A program made the position numbers and the translations under genes. Below the pieces are notes generated by a model. The model did not search any database. It had not been told where the DNA came from and worked only from the letters and a program-made list of their open reading frames with translations. From NCBI GenBank assembly GCA_001898645.1, contig MKUQ01000063.1:1-62748 (forward strand): DNA of 62,748 nt, in the 5' to 3' direction. This document shows positions 10,730 to 19,753 of this stretch, one piece after another. The DNA is from Burkholderiales bacterium 70-64 (GTDB taxonomy: Bacteria > Pseudomonadota > Gammaproteobacteria > Burkholderiales > Burkholderiaceae_E). The stretch's first letter is position 1; every line of letters begins with the position of its first letter.

Positions 10730-11542
10730 TTATCGGTTCCCGTGCCGCTCGATCCGTGAACAGATTCCACGCAGGATCGCCACTTCCCCGGCCTCCAGGC
10801 GGGTGCGCGCGAAGAGCCGGCGCAGGCGCGGCATCAGCTTGCGCGGCCGGCGCGGATCGAGGAAGCCGATGAGCGCCAGCGACCGCTCGAGGTGCTCGAA
10901 CATGGCCTCGATCTGCGCCTGCGAGGCCGGCCGCTCGGAGAACGCCCCGCTGGCGGGCCGCGCCGGCTCCGGCCGCCCGGCGGGCACCGCGGCAGCCTCG
11001 CTGCGGGCGTGCGTGCTCAGGCAGTACGCCAGCACCTGCACCGCCTGGGCGAGATTGAGCGACTGGTAGGCCTCGTCGCCGGGAATGCTGCACACCGCCT
11101 GGCACAGGCCGACCTGCTCGATCGACAGGCCGGTGCGCTCGGGGCCGAACACCAGCGCCACCCGGTGGCGGGCATCGGCGCGCGCGTGTGCGCAGGCGAG
11201 CGCGGCGATCTGCTCGGGCGGCTGCGGCGGCGGGCCGAACTCGCGCGTCTCGGCGCTCACCGCGATCGCCAGCGTATGCCCGGCCAGCGCCGCGGCGAGG
11301 TCGGGCGCCAGGCGAGCCTGGGCCAGCACCTCGTCGGCGCGGCTGGCGCGCGCCAGCGCCTGCGGATGGCGGCACACGTCGGGGTCGCGCGGCGCCGCCA
11401 GCACCAGCCGGCGCAAGCCCATGGCGCGCATGGCGCGCGCGGCCGCGCCGACGTTGCCGGGATGGCTGGTGCCGAGCAGCACGAAATCGATCTGCCCGAA
11501 CCATGCGGGCGCCGGGCGATGCAGGCTGGAGGAGGTCGACAT
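10730..11542 (-). CDS. trmJ: tRNA (cytidine/uridine-2'-O-)-methyltransferase TrmJ
   Basis: SpoU-family (SPOUT) methyltransferase that modifies the ribose at position 32 of several tRNAs using S-adenosylmethionine. The 270-residue protein shows the family start [19 protein letters not shown] and the knot-forming segment [13 protein letters not shown] around residues 130-142, followed by the expected helix-rich C-terminal dimer extension. It lies upstream of cysE on the same strand and divergently from suhB, a neighbourhood seen repeatedly in betaproteobacteria. The 73-bp gap to suhB must contain both promoters. Confidence 0.93.
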   Translation of the reverse strand: MSTSSSLHRPAPAWFGQIDFVLLGTSHPGNVGAAARAMRAMGLRRLVLAAPRDPDVCRHPQALARASRADEVLAQARLAPDLAAALAGHTLAIAVSAETREFGPPPQPPEQIAALACAHARADARHRVALVFGPERTGLSIEQVGLCQAVCSIPGDEAYQSLNLAQAVQVLAYCLSTHARSEAAAVPAGRPEPARPASGAFSERPASQAQIEAMFEHLERSLALIGFLDPRRPRKLMPRLRRLFARTRLEAGEVAILRGICSRIERHGNR

Positions 11543-11615
11543 GGGCGCGGGCGTGATGTCTTACAATGCGCGGTTCCGCGCGAGCGGTTCACCGACAACG
11601 AGGCCCGATCGTCCC

Positions 11616-12443
11616 ATGCACCCGATGCTCAATGTCGCGATCCGGGCGGCGCGACGCGCCGGCCGCATCATCAACCGCGCGAGCCTCGATCTCGAGACGC
11701 TGGCGGTAGCCCGCAAGCAGCGCAACGATTTCGTCACCGAGGTCGATCATGCCTCGGAGAAGGCCATCATCGAGACGCTGCTCACCGCCTATCCGGACCA
11801 CTCGATCTTAGCAGAGGAGTCGGGCCACCTGATGAAGGGGGTGCCGGCCGCCGCCGGGCACAAGGTCGAGGAGGCCGAGCACGTGTGGATCATCGATCCG
11901 CTCGACGGCACGACCAACTTCATCCACGGGCTACCGCAGTACGCCGTCTCGATCGCGCTCATGCAGCGCGGCGTGGTCACGCAGGGAGTGATCTACGACC
12001 CCACGCGCGACGAGCTGTTCACCGCCTCGCGGGGCAGCGGCGCGTTCCTGAACGACCGCCGCATCCGCGTCTCCAAGCGCCAGCGCTTCGACGAGGCGCT
12101 GATCGGCACCGGCTTCCCCTACCGCAAGATCGACCAGCTCGACGAATACCTGGCCATCTTCCGCGGCATGACCGAGCGCGCCGGCGGCATCCGCCGTCCG
12201 GGCGCGGCGGCGCTCGACCTGGCCTACGTGGCATGCGGGCGCTTCGACGGCTTCTTCGAGATGGGGCTGATGCCCTGGGACGTCGCGGCCGGCAGCCTGA
12301 TGATCACCGAGGCGGGCGGGCTGATCGGCAACTTCACCGGCGAGGCCGACTACCTGTTCACCGAGCGCGTGGTGGCCGGCACGCCGAAGATCTTCGTGGC
12401 CATGATCTCGCTGCTGCGCGACGCGCCGCCCGCGCAGGGCTGA
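11616..12443 (+). CDS. suhB: Inositol-1-monophosphatase family protein
   Basis: Mg2+-dependent phosphatase of the IMPase superfamily. In gammaproteobacteria SuhB also takes part in rRNA transcription antitermination. Metal-binding motifs are present: EES near residue 67 (ILAEESGH), [12 protein letters not shown] near 92-103, and WDVAAGSLM in the C-terminal half. The 275 residues fit the family. The ATG at 11616 aligns with the usual N-terminus MHPMLN, so longer readings of this frame were discarded. It is divergent from trmJ and convergent with the MBL hydrolase. Confidence 0.95.
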   Translation: MHPMLNVAIRAARRAGRIINRASLDLETLAVARKQRNDFVTEVDHASEKAIIETLLTAYPDHSILAEESGHLMKGVPAAAGHKVEEAEHVWIIDPLDGTTNFIHGLPQYAVSIALMQRGVVTQGVIYDPTRDELFTASRGSGAFLNDRRIRVSKRQRFDEALIGTGFPYRKIDQLDEYLAIFRGMTERAGGIRRPGAAALDLAYVACGRFDGFFEMGLMPWDVAAGSLMITEAGGLIGNFTGEADYLFTERVVAGTPKIFVAMISLLRDAPPAQG

Positions 12444-12514
12444 ACGCCGCGCCGGCGGCTTCGCCGTTCGCCCTTCCCGGTCATCCTTCCGGCGCTTTCC
12501 CCTCTCCGCTCCCC

Positions 12515-13465
12515 TCAGCCCTTGCCGCTGGCGTCGAGCCACGCCGCGAGCCCGTCGGCGTTGAGCATGATGTCCAGCTCGAACAGCGCCAGCACCTCCT
12601 CGTCCGGCACCGGCCACGCCTGGCGGCGGGCCTCCTCGAGCAGCAGCGCGCGCACGCCCTCGCGCAGCCGCCGCGCGCGCTCGGCACCCGCGTCGCGGCA
12701 CGCGAGCGCGAGCGCGGCGTGCGCGTCGACCAGGCGATGCAGCTCCTCGCCGCGGCGCTGCACGTCGCGCACCTGCCCGAAGTGGGTGACGTAGATCGCG
12801 CCCGGCGCGCGCGCCAGGAGCCGGTCGATCGAGGCGTGCAGCGCCGGCGGATCGAACTGCACCGGCGTGGTCGAGGGAAAGATCCCCTGGCGCCCGTCGT
12901 GCTCGAGCTCGCGGTACGACAGCCCGAAGGTGTCGCCCGCGAAGACGTGGCCCGAGCGCTCGTCGACGATGCACACGTGGTGGCGCGCATGCCCCGGCGT
13001 ATCGAGGAACTCGAAGCGCCGCCCGGCGAGCGAGACGCTGGCGCCATCGGGCGTCTCGAGCACGCGCTCCGCGGGCACCGGAACGATGGTGCCGTACATG
13101 CGGCGCGCCACCTCCTCGCCGTAGACGGCCACCGTGGCCGCGCTCAGGCGCGAGGGATCGATCATGTGGCGCGCGCCGCGCGGGTGCACCGTCAGACGCG
13201 CGTTGGGCAGCTTCGACATCAGCAGTCCCGCTCCACCCGCGTGGTCGAGGTGCACGTGGGTCAGCATCACCCAGTCGACCTGCTCCGGGGCCAGCCCGCG
13301 CGCGGCCAGCGCGGCCAGCACGTAGGGCACCGCGTCGTTGGAGCCGGTGTCCACGATCGCCGCGCGATCGCCCTCGACGACGAGATGGACCGCATCGAGC
13401 ATCGGGCGCACCAGGTGCGCGTCGACCGCGGTGATGCCGTGGTCGTAGTCAATCCAGGAAGGCAT
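12515..13465 (-). CDS. MBL-fold metallo-hydrolase
   Basis: A 316-residue metallo-beta-lactamase-fold hydrolase. The metal motif HVHLDHAGG (HxHxDH) lies at about residues 90-95, with additional His in PGHARHH and an Asp in FAGDTFG, so a dinuclear site is predicted. The substrate cannot be told from sequence; it resembles the stand-alone hydrolase group next to NUDIX enzymes rather than glyoxalase II. Its start overlaps the end of the NUDIX gene by 17 bp, indicating an operon. The overlap and shared orientation suggest that the two process related activated metabolites, possibly CoA esters; that last step is speculative. Confidence 0.85.
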   Translation of the reverse strand: MPSWIDYDHGITAVDAHLVRPMLDAVHLVVEGDRAAIVDTGSNDAVPYVLAALAARGLAPEQVDWVMLTHVHLDHAGGAGLLMSKLPNARLTVHPRGARHMIDPSRLSAATVAVYGEEVARRMYGTIVPVPAERVLETPDGASVSLAGRRFEFLDTPGHARHHVCIVDERSGHVFAGDTFGLSYRELEHDGRQGIFPSTTPVQFDPPALHASIDRLLARAPGAIYVTHFGQVRDVQRRGEELHRLVDAHAALALACRDAGAERARRLREGVRALLLEEARRQAWPVPDEEVLALFELDIMLNADGLAAWLDASGKG

Positions 13466-14324
13466 CGAATCCCTCGGGTGGTTCGAACAGCGGGCCGCGC
13501 ATGACCAGGCGCGTCGGTCCCGGCATGGCGCGCGTGCGCACCGGATGGCGCTCGTCTCCGGGATAGACCATGGTGCGCACGCCCTCGTCCTCGAACGATT
13601 CGGGCTCGACCACGAGCGGCGGGCGCCGGCCCGCCTCCTCGAGCACCGAGGCGACGGAGGCGTGGCGGCCGACGTGGTCGAGCGTCATGATCTGCGCCGG
13701 CACGAGCAGCATCTCGCCGCGGCGATAGCGCTGCAGCGCCGCGTGCGGAGCGATCCACACGCTTTCGGTGACCTCGCGCCCGTCGTGGCGTGCCTGCTGG
13801 CCGGGCGGCAGCGCCGCGACGAAGAAGCGCGTGTCGAAGCGCCGGTTCATCAGCGCCGGCACGCGCGGCGTGATCCAGCGCGACCAGGGAACGAGCGTCT
13901 CGCTGGCCAGCTCCAGGCCGAGCTGCGCCAGCACCGCACCGAACGCCGCGCCCGCGTGCAGATGCCGGTGCACCCGGCCGGCGAGCTCGCCGTCGGCGCC
14001 GCGCGCGAGCAGCACGCACGCCTCCTCGACCGTCTCGCGGCACGCGGCCACGAACAGCCCCGCGGCGATGCGCGCCTCCAGCGCATGCTCGCCCAGCCGC
14101 GCCTGCAGCGCCTCGGGCGGCGCGCCGGCGCGCGCGAGCAGCGCCTCGTCGCTGTCGTGCTCGTCGAGCTTGCCGCCGGGAAAGACGTAGGCTCCGCCGA
14201 GCACTTCCGAACCGCCATGACGACGCACCATCATCACTTCGGGGCCGTGCTCGCCGTCACGCAGCAGCACCACCGTCGCCGCCGCTCTCGGCGGCGTGTT
14301 CACCGGGCGAAAGAGGGGTTCCAT
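13449..14324 (-). CDS. NUDIX hydrolase (NUDT7/19-like)
   Basis: Nucleoside-diphosphate-linked hydrolase of 291 residues. The N-terminal strand is followed by GGAYVFPGGKLDEHD and, after an insertion, by the helix RETVEEACVLL. This split NUDIX box with a long insertion is characteristic of NUDT7/NUDT19-like enzymes, which act on CoA derivatives. The insertion and the replaced Gly at the end of the box are normal for that group but make the substrate uncertain. The ATG at 14324 has GGAG five bases upstream; longer in-frame readings lack support. It is the first gene of a two-gene unit with the MBL hydrolase. Confidence 0.85.
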   Translation of the reverse strand: MEPLFRPVNTPPRAAATVVLLRDGEHGPEVMMVRRHGGSEVLGGAYVFPGGKLDEHDSDEALLARAGAPPEALQARLGEHALEARIAAGLFVAACRETVEEACVLLARGADGELAGRVHRHLHAGAAFGAVLAQLGLELASETLVPWSRWITPRVPALMNRRFDTRFFVAALPPGQQARHDGREVTESVWIAPHAALQRYRRGEMLLVPAQIMTLDHVGRHASVASVLEEAGRRPPLVVEPESFEDEGVRTMVYPGDERHPVRTRAMPGPTRLVMRGPLFEPPEGFDAFLD

Positions 14325-14775
14325 CGATCTCCAGAGCCGGCCGGCGCGATGTGCGCCGCACCAGTGCATTCTGCCTGATCCGCCCTGCCCCGTTCCTCCC
14401 GGCCGCAGGTGCGCTCCCTCCCAGCCACACGCCCCCGCCCCGCCCCGCCCCGGCACCGGCATGGACTTTTCCCCAGGGTCGGCTATCATTGACGCTCGCC
14501 ATGAACGCAACGCACGTCATCCAGTCGTCGCACCGCGCCGCCTCCCGCCGGGGCTGCGCGTGGCCGCGCGCGCGCGTTGCCCGACCGGGAACCCGGGTCG
14601 AAGCCGCCTGCCCAATGGGCATGTCGGCCTTCGGCTCCTGAGCCCGGCGATCGCTACCCTTCTCGAGACCCTCCCCCTTCGAGATCGCCGGGCCCGCAAC
14701 GGGGGCCCGTGACGCGCCGCGTCCTCGGCGGCGCCTTCGCCCTTCCTCGAACCGCCCGTCTCACTGGAGTCCGCC
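14325..14775. other. 450-bp intergenic region between NUDIX and rnk
   Basis: This divergent intergenic region is long for this genome. It holds a possible small ORF (14501-14641) with a sigma70-like promoter just ahead of it (TGGACT at 14462, 16-bp spacer, TATCAT at 14484-14489). A GGGCCC...GGGCCC inverted repeat lies near 14690-14709 without a T-run. The stretch around 14395-14460 is very C-rich on this strand. No RNA family is recognisable to me. Confidence 0.5.
14501..14641 (+). CDS. Possible 46-aa small ORF ahead of rnk
   Basis: A 46-codon ORF beginning ATG-AAC-GCA, only about 11 bases after a TATCAT -10-like element, so it would be translated leaderless or nearly so. It has no ribosome-binding site. 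The product is Arg/Ala-rich with three cysteines or fewer and no recognised domain. It may be a small protein, a leader peptide for rnk, or chance in GC-rich DNA. Confidence 0.2.
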   Translation: MNATHVIQSSHRAASRRGCAWPRARVARPGTRVEAACPMGMSAFGS

Positions 14776-15186
14776 ATGACACGTCCCGCCCTCGATTCCC
14801 GCGTGCTGACCGAGCTCGACCACGTGCGCATCGACCGCCTGCTCAGCCGCACCCGGCACCAGGCCGACGAGTCGCTCAACGCGCTGCTCGACGATGCCGA
14901 CATCGTCCCGCAGCAGCAGGTGCCGGCCGACGTCGTCACGATGAACACGCAGGTGACCGTCGAAGACCTCCAGGACGGCACCCGGCGCAAGCTGACCGTG
15001 TGCTATCCGGAAAACGCCGATCCGAACACGGGCTTCGTCTCGGTGCTCTCGCCGATCGGCACGGCGCTGCTCGGGCGCCGCATCGGCGAGGAAACGGAGT
15101 GGACGACGCCCACCGGCGCGGTGCAGCGCCTGCGCATCCTCGAGCTGCTGTTCCAGCCCGAGGCGAGCGGCGATTTCACGCTCTAG
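14776..15186 (+). CDS. rnk: Nucleoside diphosphate kinase regulator (GreA/B-like, Rnk)
   Basis: A 136-residue GreA/GreB C-terminal-domain protein of the Rnk type. The N-terminal helix pair is short compared with GreA, and the FKBP-like domain (about residues 50-130) contains the family blocks NTQVTVEDL, ADPNTGFVSVLSPIGTALLG and RILELLFQPE. Rnk binds RNA polymerase in the secondary channel and was named for effects on NDP kinase levels. GGAG lies eight bases before the ATG. It sits directly upstream of the sigma54-controlled sqr gene but is separated from it by that promoter. Confidence 0.88.
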   Translation: MTRPALDSRVLTELDHVRIDRLLSRTRHQADESLNALLDDADIVPQQQVPADVVTMNTQVTVEDLQDGTRRKLTVCYPENADPNTGFVSVLSPIGTALLGRRIGEETEWTTPTGAVQRLRILELLFQPEASGDFTL

Positions 15187-15244
15187 CCTGGATCGAGCCC
15201 GCGCCGGCGGCCGCACGGCGCGGGGTGCGCTGCGAGCGGCCGGA

Positions 15245-15260
15245 TGGCACGGAAGGTGCT
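15245..15260 (+). promoter_or_regulatory. Sigma54 (-24/-12) promoter of sqr
   Basis: TGGCACGGAAGGTGCT matches the sigma54 consensus TGGCACG-N4-TTGCW at every defined position but one (G for the first T of the -12 element), with exact GG-to-GC spacing. It lies 62 bp before the sqr start codon and no other -24/-12 match was noticed nearby. A cognate sigma54 activator gene (16752-18116) lies immediately downstream of sqr. Confidence 0.8.
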
Positions 15261-15321
15261 TCGCTCCGTTTCGCCCGGCGATCCCCGATCGCCGGGTTCC
15301 ACCGAGAGGAGAGCGATACCC

Positions 15322-16602
15322 ATGGCCCACATCGTCATCGTCGGCGCCAGCACCGGCGGCATGCCCGCAGCCTACGAGATCCGGGACCGCGTCGGACCCG
15401 GACACCGCATCACGGTGCTCAACCCGTCGGACACCTTCAGCTTCGTGCCGTCCAACCCGTGGATCGCGGTGGGCTGGCGCACCCGCGCCGAAACCACCAT
15501 CCCGATCGCCCCGCACCTGAAGAAGAAGGGCATCGAGTTCATCGCGCAGGCGGTCGCCGCGATCCAGCCCGAAGCCAGCCGCGTGGTGCTCGCCGACGGG
15601 CAGCAGCTCGACTACGACTACCTGGTGATCGCCACCGGCCCCAAGCTGGCCTTCGACGAGATCGAGGGCCTGGGTCCCGACGCCCACACCGCGTCGGTGT
15701 GCACCCTGGAGCACGCGGAGAAGGCCTACGCGGCCTGGCAGGCGTTTCTGGCGGCGCCGGGCCCGATCGTGGTCGGCGCCACGCAGGGTGCCTCGTGCTT
15801 CGGGCCTGCCTACGAGTTCGCCTTCATCATGGACGCCGACCTGCGCAGGCGCCGCCTGCGCAGCAAGGTGCCGATGACCTTCGTGACCTCCGAGCCCTAC
15901 ATCGGCCACCTCGGGCTGGGCGGAGTGGGCGACTCCAAGACGATGCTCGAATCCGAGCTGCGCCAGCACCACGTGAAGTGGATCTGCAACGCCAAGGTGA
16001 CGCGGGTCGAGCCGGGCAGGATGTTCGTGGCCGAGCACGACGACAAGGGCGCCGTGATCAGGGAGCACGAGCTGCCGTTCGCCTTCTCGGCGATGATCCC
16101 GGCCTTCAAGGGCGTGGACGCCGTGGCGCAGGTGGGCGAGAAGCTGGTCAACCCGCGCGGCTTCGTCAAGGTCGACGAGCACCAGCGCAATCCGGCCTGG
16201 CCGAACATCTACTCGGTGGGGGTATGCATCGCGATCCCGCCGGTGGAGGCCACGCCGGTGCCCACCGGCACTCCCAAGACCGGCTACATGATCGAGTCGA
16301 TGGTGACCGCGGTCGCCCACAACATCGCCGACGACCTCGCCGGCAAGCCGGTGTCCCACAAGGGTACCTGGAACGCCATCTGCCTGGCCGACATGGGCGA
16401 CACCGGCGTCGCCTTCGTGGCCATCCCGCAGATCCCGCCGCGCAACATCGCCTGGATGAAGAAGGGCAGGTGGGTGCACCTGGGCAAGATCGCCTTCGAG
16501 AAGTACTTCCTGCACAAGATGAAGTCCGGCTCGTCGGATCCGATCTACGAGAAGTATCTGCTCAAGGCGCTCGGCATCACCCGGCTGCAGGACGCCGACT
16601 GA
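15322..16602 (+). CDS. sqr: Sulfide:quinone oxidoreductase
   Basis: Oxidises sulfide to sulfane sulfur and passes electrons to the quinone pool at the cytoplasmic membrane. The 426-residue protein starts with the FAD motif GASTGG. It follows the Acidithiobacillus-type SQR sequence closely: YIGHLG, TPVPTGTPKTGYMIESMV, FEKYFLHKM and an ITRL C-terminus. All three catalytic cysteines are present: Cys127 (SVCTLEH), Cys159 (ASCFGPAYEF) and Cys354 (AICLADMGD), so this is not a flavocytochrome c or a type II NDH. The C-terminal amphipathic region fits monotopic membrane attachment. A GAGAGGAGAG ribosome-binding site precedes ATG 15322. It is probably expressed from the sigma54 promoter under FisR. 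No persulfide dioxygenase or rhodanese gene is adjacent. Confidence 0.93.
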   Translation: MAHIVIVGASTGGMPAAYEIRDRVGPGHRITVLNPSDTFSFVPSNPWIAVGWRTRAETTIPIAPHLKKKGIEFIAQAVAAIQPEASRVVLADGQQLDYDYLVIATGPKLAFDEIEGLGPDAHTASVCTLEHAEKAYAAWQAFLAAPGPIVVGATQGASCFGPAYEFAFIMDADLRRRRLRSKVPMTFVTSEPYIGHLGLGGVGDSKTMLESELRQHHVKWICNAKVTRVEPGRMFVAEHDDKGAVIREHELPFAFSAMIPAFKGVDAVAQVGEKLVNPRGFVKVDEHQRNPAWPNIYSVGVCIAIPPVEATPVPTGTPKTGYMIESMVTAVAHNIADDLAGKPVSHKGTWNAICLADMGDTGVAFVAIPQIPPRNIAWMKKGRWVHLGKIAFEKYFLHKMKSGSSDPIYEKYLLKALGITRLQDAD

Positions 16603-16685
16603 AGCCGGCCGCGGGTACCCCGGCACGCTCCGGGGCGTGCGAGCCGCACCGGCACGCGAGCCGCATGGCGCCGGGGCCGCACTGG

Positions 16686-16722
16686 CGCGTCATGACAGGC
16701 AGGCCTACACTGTCATGACGCG
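16686..16722. promoter_or_regulatory. 13-bp inverted repeat, putative operator upstream of fisR
   Basis: Two perfect 13-bp arms, CGCGTCATGACAG and its reverse complement (16686-16698 and 16710-16722), flank an 11-bp spacer. Each half also contains the palindrome TCATGA. There is no T-run, so it is not an intrinsic terminator. The centre-to-centre distance of 24 bp is near two helical turns plus a few bases. Being just upstream of the activator gene, it is a candidate binding site for FisR itself or for another regulator. Confidence 0.6.
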
Positions 16723-16751
16723 TCATGGCCGACGGCGGCCAGGAGTTTTGC

Positions 16752-18112
<1,361 letters not shown>

Positions 18113-18116
<4 letters not shown>

Positions 18117-18670
18117 CCCTTGCCAACGACCCCGGACTGTCCCGGGCATCGACACCGCCGGCGCCGGGCAGCGGCTGGCAGCTCGCATGGGGCGTGCTGC
18201 TGATCGTCAGCGGCCTGCTCGCCGTGGCCATGCCGGGCGTGGCCGCCCTGGCGACCGTGCTGGTCCTGGCCTGGCTGCTGGTGCTCGGCGGCGCATTCGA
18301 GATCGCCTACGCGATCCAGACGCGCCGCGCCGGCGGCCTGGCCTGGAAGCTCGTCTCCGGCCTCCTCACCCTGGCGCTCGGCGTCCTGATCCTGGCCGCC
18401 CCCGTGGCCGGGGTCGCCTCGCTGGCGCTGCTGGTCGGCGCCTTCCTGTTCGTCACCGGCATCGCCCGCACCCTGCTGGCGCTGCGGCTCAGGCCGCTGC
18501 GCGGCTGGGGCTGGGTGCTCTTCGACGGGCTGCTGTCGATCGCAGTGGCGATCCTCGTCGCCATCGGCTGGCCGGAGAGCTCGGTGGCCCTCATCGGCCT
18601 GCTCACCGGCCTCTCGCTGATCTCCACCGGGATCTGGCGCATCGTGCTGCGGCGGCACGCGGCGACGTAG
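18113..18670 (+). CDS. HdeD-family (DUF308) membrane protein
   Basis: A 185-residue membrane protein with six hydrophobic helices arranged as three pairs, the layout of the HdeD/DUF308 family. E. coli HdeD is linked to acid and density-dependent stress, but the molecular function is unknown. Its ATG overlaps the fisR TGA (ATGA), so it is translationally coupled to the sulfur-sensing activator. That placement suggests, without proving, a role during sulfide or polysulfide exposure. The N-terminal 20 residues are polar and Pro-rich. Confidence 0.85.
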
Positions 18671-18689
18671 AGCCGGAATCGACGCGACG

Positions 18690-19589
18690 ATGCCGTTCCC
18701 CGGTTTCGAGCGCCGCCGCATCGCGACCGACGACGGCATCGAGATCCACGTCCTCGTCGGCGGCCGCGGCCCCCCGCTGCTGATGCTGCACGGCCATCCG
18801 CAGACGCACGCGATGTGGCACGAGGTGGCCGCGGCACTGGCCGCCCGGTTCACCCTGGTGCTGGCCGACCTGCGCGGCTACGGCGACTCGTCCAAGCCTC
18901 GCGGCGAGCCCGGTCACGCCAACTACAGCAAGCGGGTGATGGCCCGCGACATGCTGCGCGCGATGCAGGCGCTCGGCCACCCGCGATTCGACGTGCTGGC
19001 GCACGACCGCGGCGCGCGCGTGGCGCACCGGCTCGCGCTCGACCACGCCGGCGCGGTGCGCCGCCTGGTCCTGCTCGACATCGCGCCGACGCTGGCGATG
19101 TACGAGCAGACCAACGAGGAGTTCGCGCGCGCCTACTGGCACTGGTTCTTCCTGATCCAGCCGGCGCCGCTGCCCGAACGCCTGATCCTGGCCGATCCGG
19201 CGGCCTACGTACGCGACATGCTGGGGCGCAGCGGCGCCGGCCTGGCGCCCTTCGCTCCCCACGCCCTGGCCGAATACGCGCGGGCCCTGGCCCTGCCGGG
19301 CACCGCGCACGGCATCTGCGAGGACTATCGCGCCGCCGCCGGCATCGACCTCGAGCACGATCGCGCCGACCGCGCCGCCGGCCGGCGCCTCGAGGCGCCG
19401 CTGCTCGTGCTGTGGGGCGCGCTGGGCGTGGTCCACCGCTGCTTCCGGCCGCTCGCGGAATGGCAGCGCGTGGCCGCCGACGTGCGCGGCGAGCCCCTCG
19501 CATGCGGCCACTACATCGCCGAGGAGGCGCCCGATGCCTTGCTGGCGCGCGCGCTGCCCTTCCTGGCGCAGGCGCGGGAACCGGTCTGA
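18690..19589 (+). CDS. Alpha/beta hydrolase, predicted haloacetate (fluoroacetate) dehalogenase
   Basis: A 299-residue alpha/beta hydrolase closest in motifs to fluoroacetate dehalogenase of Rhodopseudomonas. The whole active site appears conserved. The nucleophile is Asp106 in HDRGAR, the acid Asp130 (LLDIAP) and the base His274 (CGHYIAEEAPD). The carboxylate-binding residues are Arg107 and Arg110, and the halide pocket is His151, Trp152 and Tyr213 (CEDYR). Known enzymes use the same set about four to six positions later. Epoxide hydrolases share the fold but lack this Arg pair and His-Trp combination. It lies 19 bp after the HdeD-like gene on the same strand, so it may be the last gene of the fisR transcript. 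Confidence 0.82.
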   Translation: MPFPGFERRRIATDDGIEIHVLVGGRGPPLLMLHGHPQTHAMWHEVAAALAARFTLVLADLRGYGDSSKPRGEPGHANYSKRVMARDMLRAMQALGHPRFDVLAHDRGARVAHRLALDHAGAVRRLVLLDIAPTLAMYEQTNEEFARAYWHWFFLIQPAPLPERLILADPAAYVRDMLGRSGAGLAPFAPHALAEYARALALPGTAHGICEDYRAAAGIDLEHDRADRAAGRRLEAPLLVLWGALGVVHRCFRPLAEWQRVAADVRGEPLACGHYIAEEAPDALLARALPFLAQAREPV

Positions 19590-19753
19590 CTCGCGACGAA
19601 CGGGCCGCGGCCCGCGCCGCCTCGCCGCCGGCTAGCCCGTCAGGTCGCCCGTCTTCTCGCAGGACGGCCGCGGCACGGACACATCGCCGGACATCCCGCC
19701 GATTTCGTCTTGAAGGAGCCGATGGCTAACATCGAGGCCTGAGGCTGGATTCA

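Noticed and set aside
12444-12514. Terminator between suhB and the MBL hydrolase
   Set aside because: C-rich sequence without a convincing stem followed by T residues.
15322-16602. Flavocytochrome c sulfide dehydrogenase or type II NADH dehydrogenase
   Set aside because: All three SQR cysteines and the SQR-specific blocks are present and there is no cytochrome partner gene.
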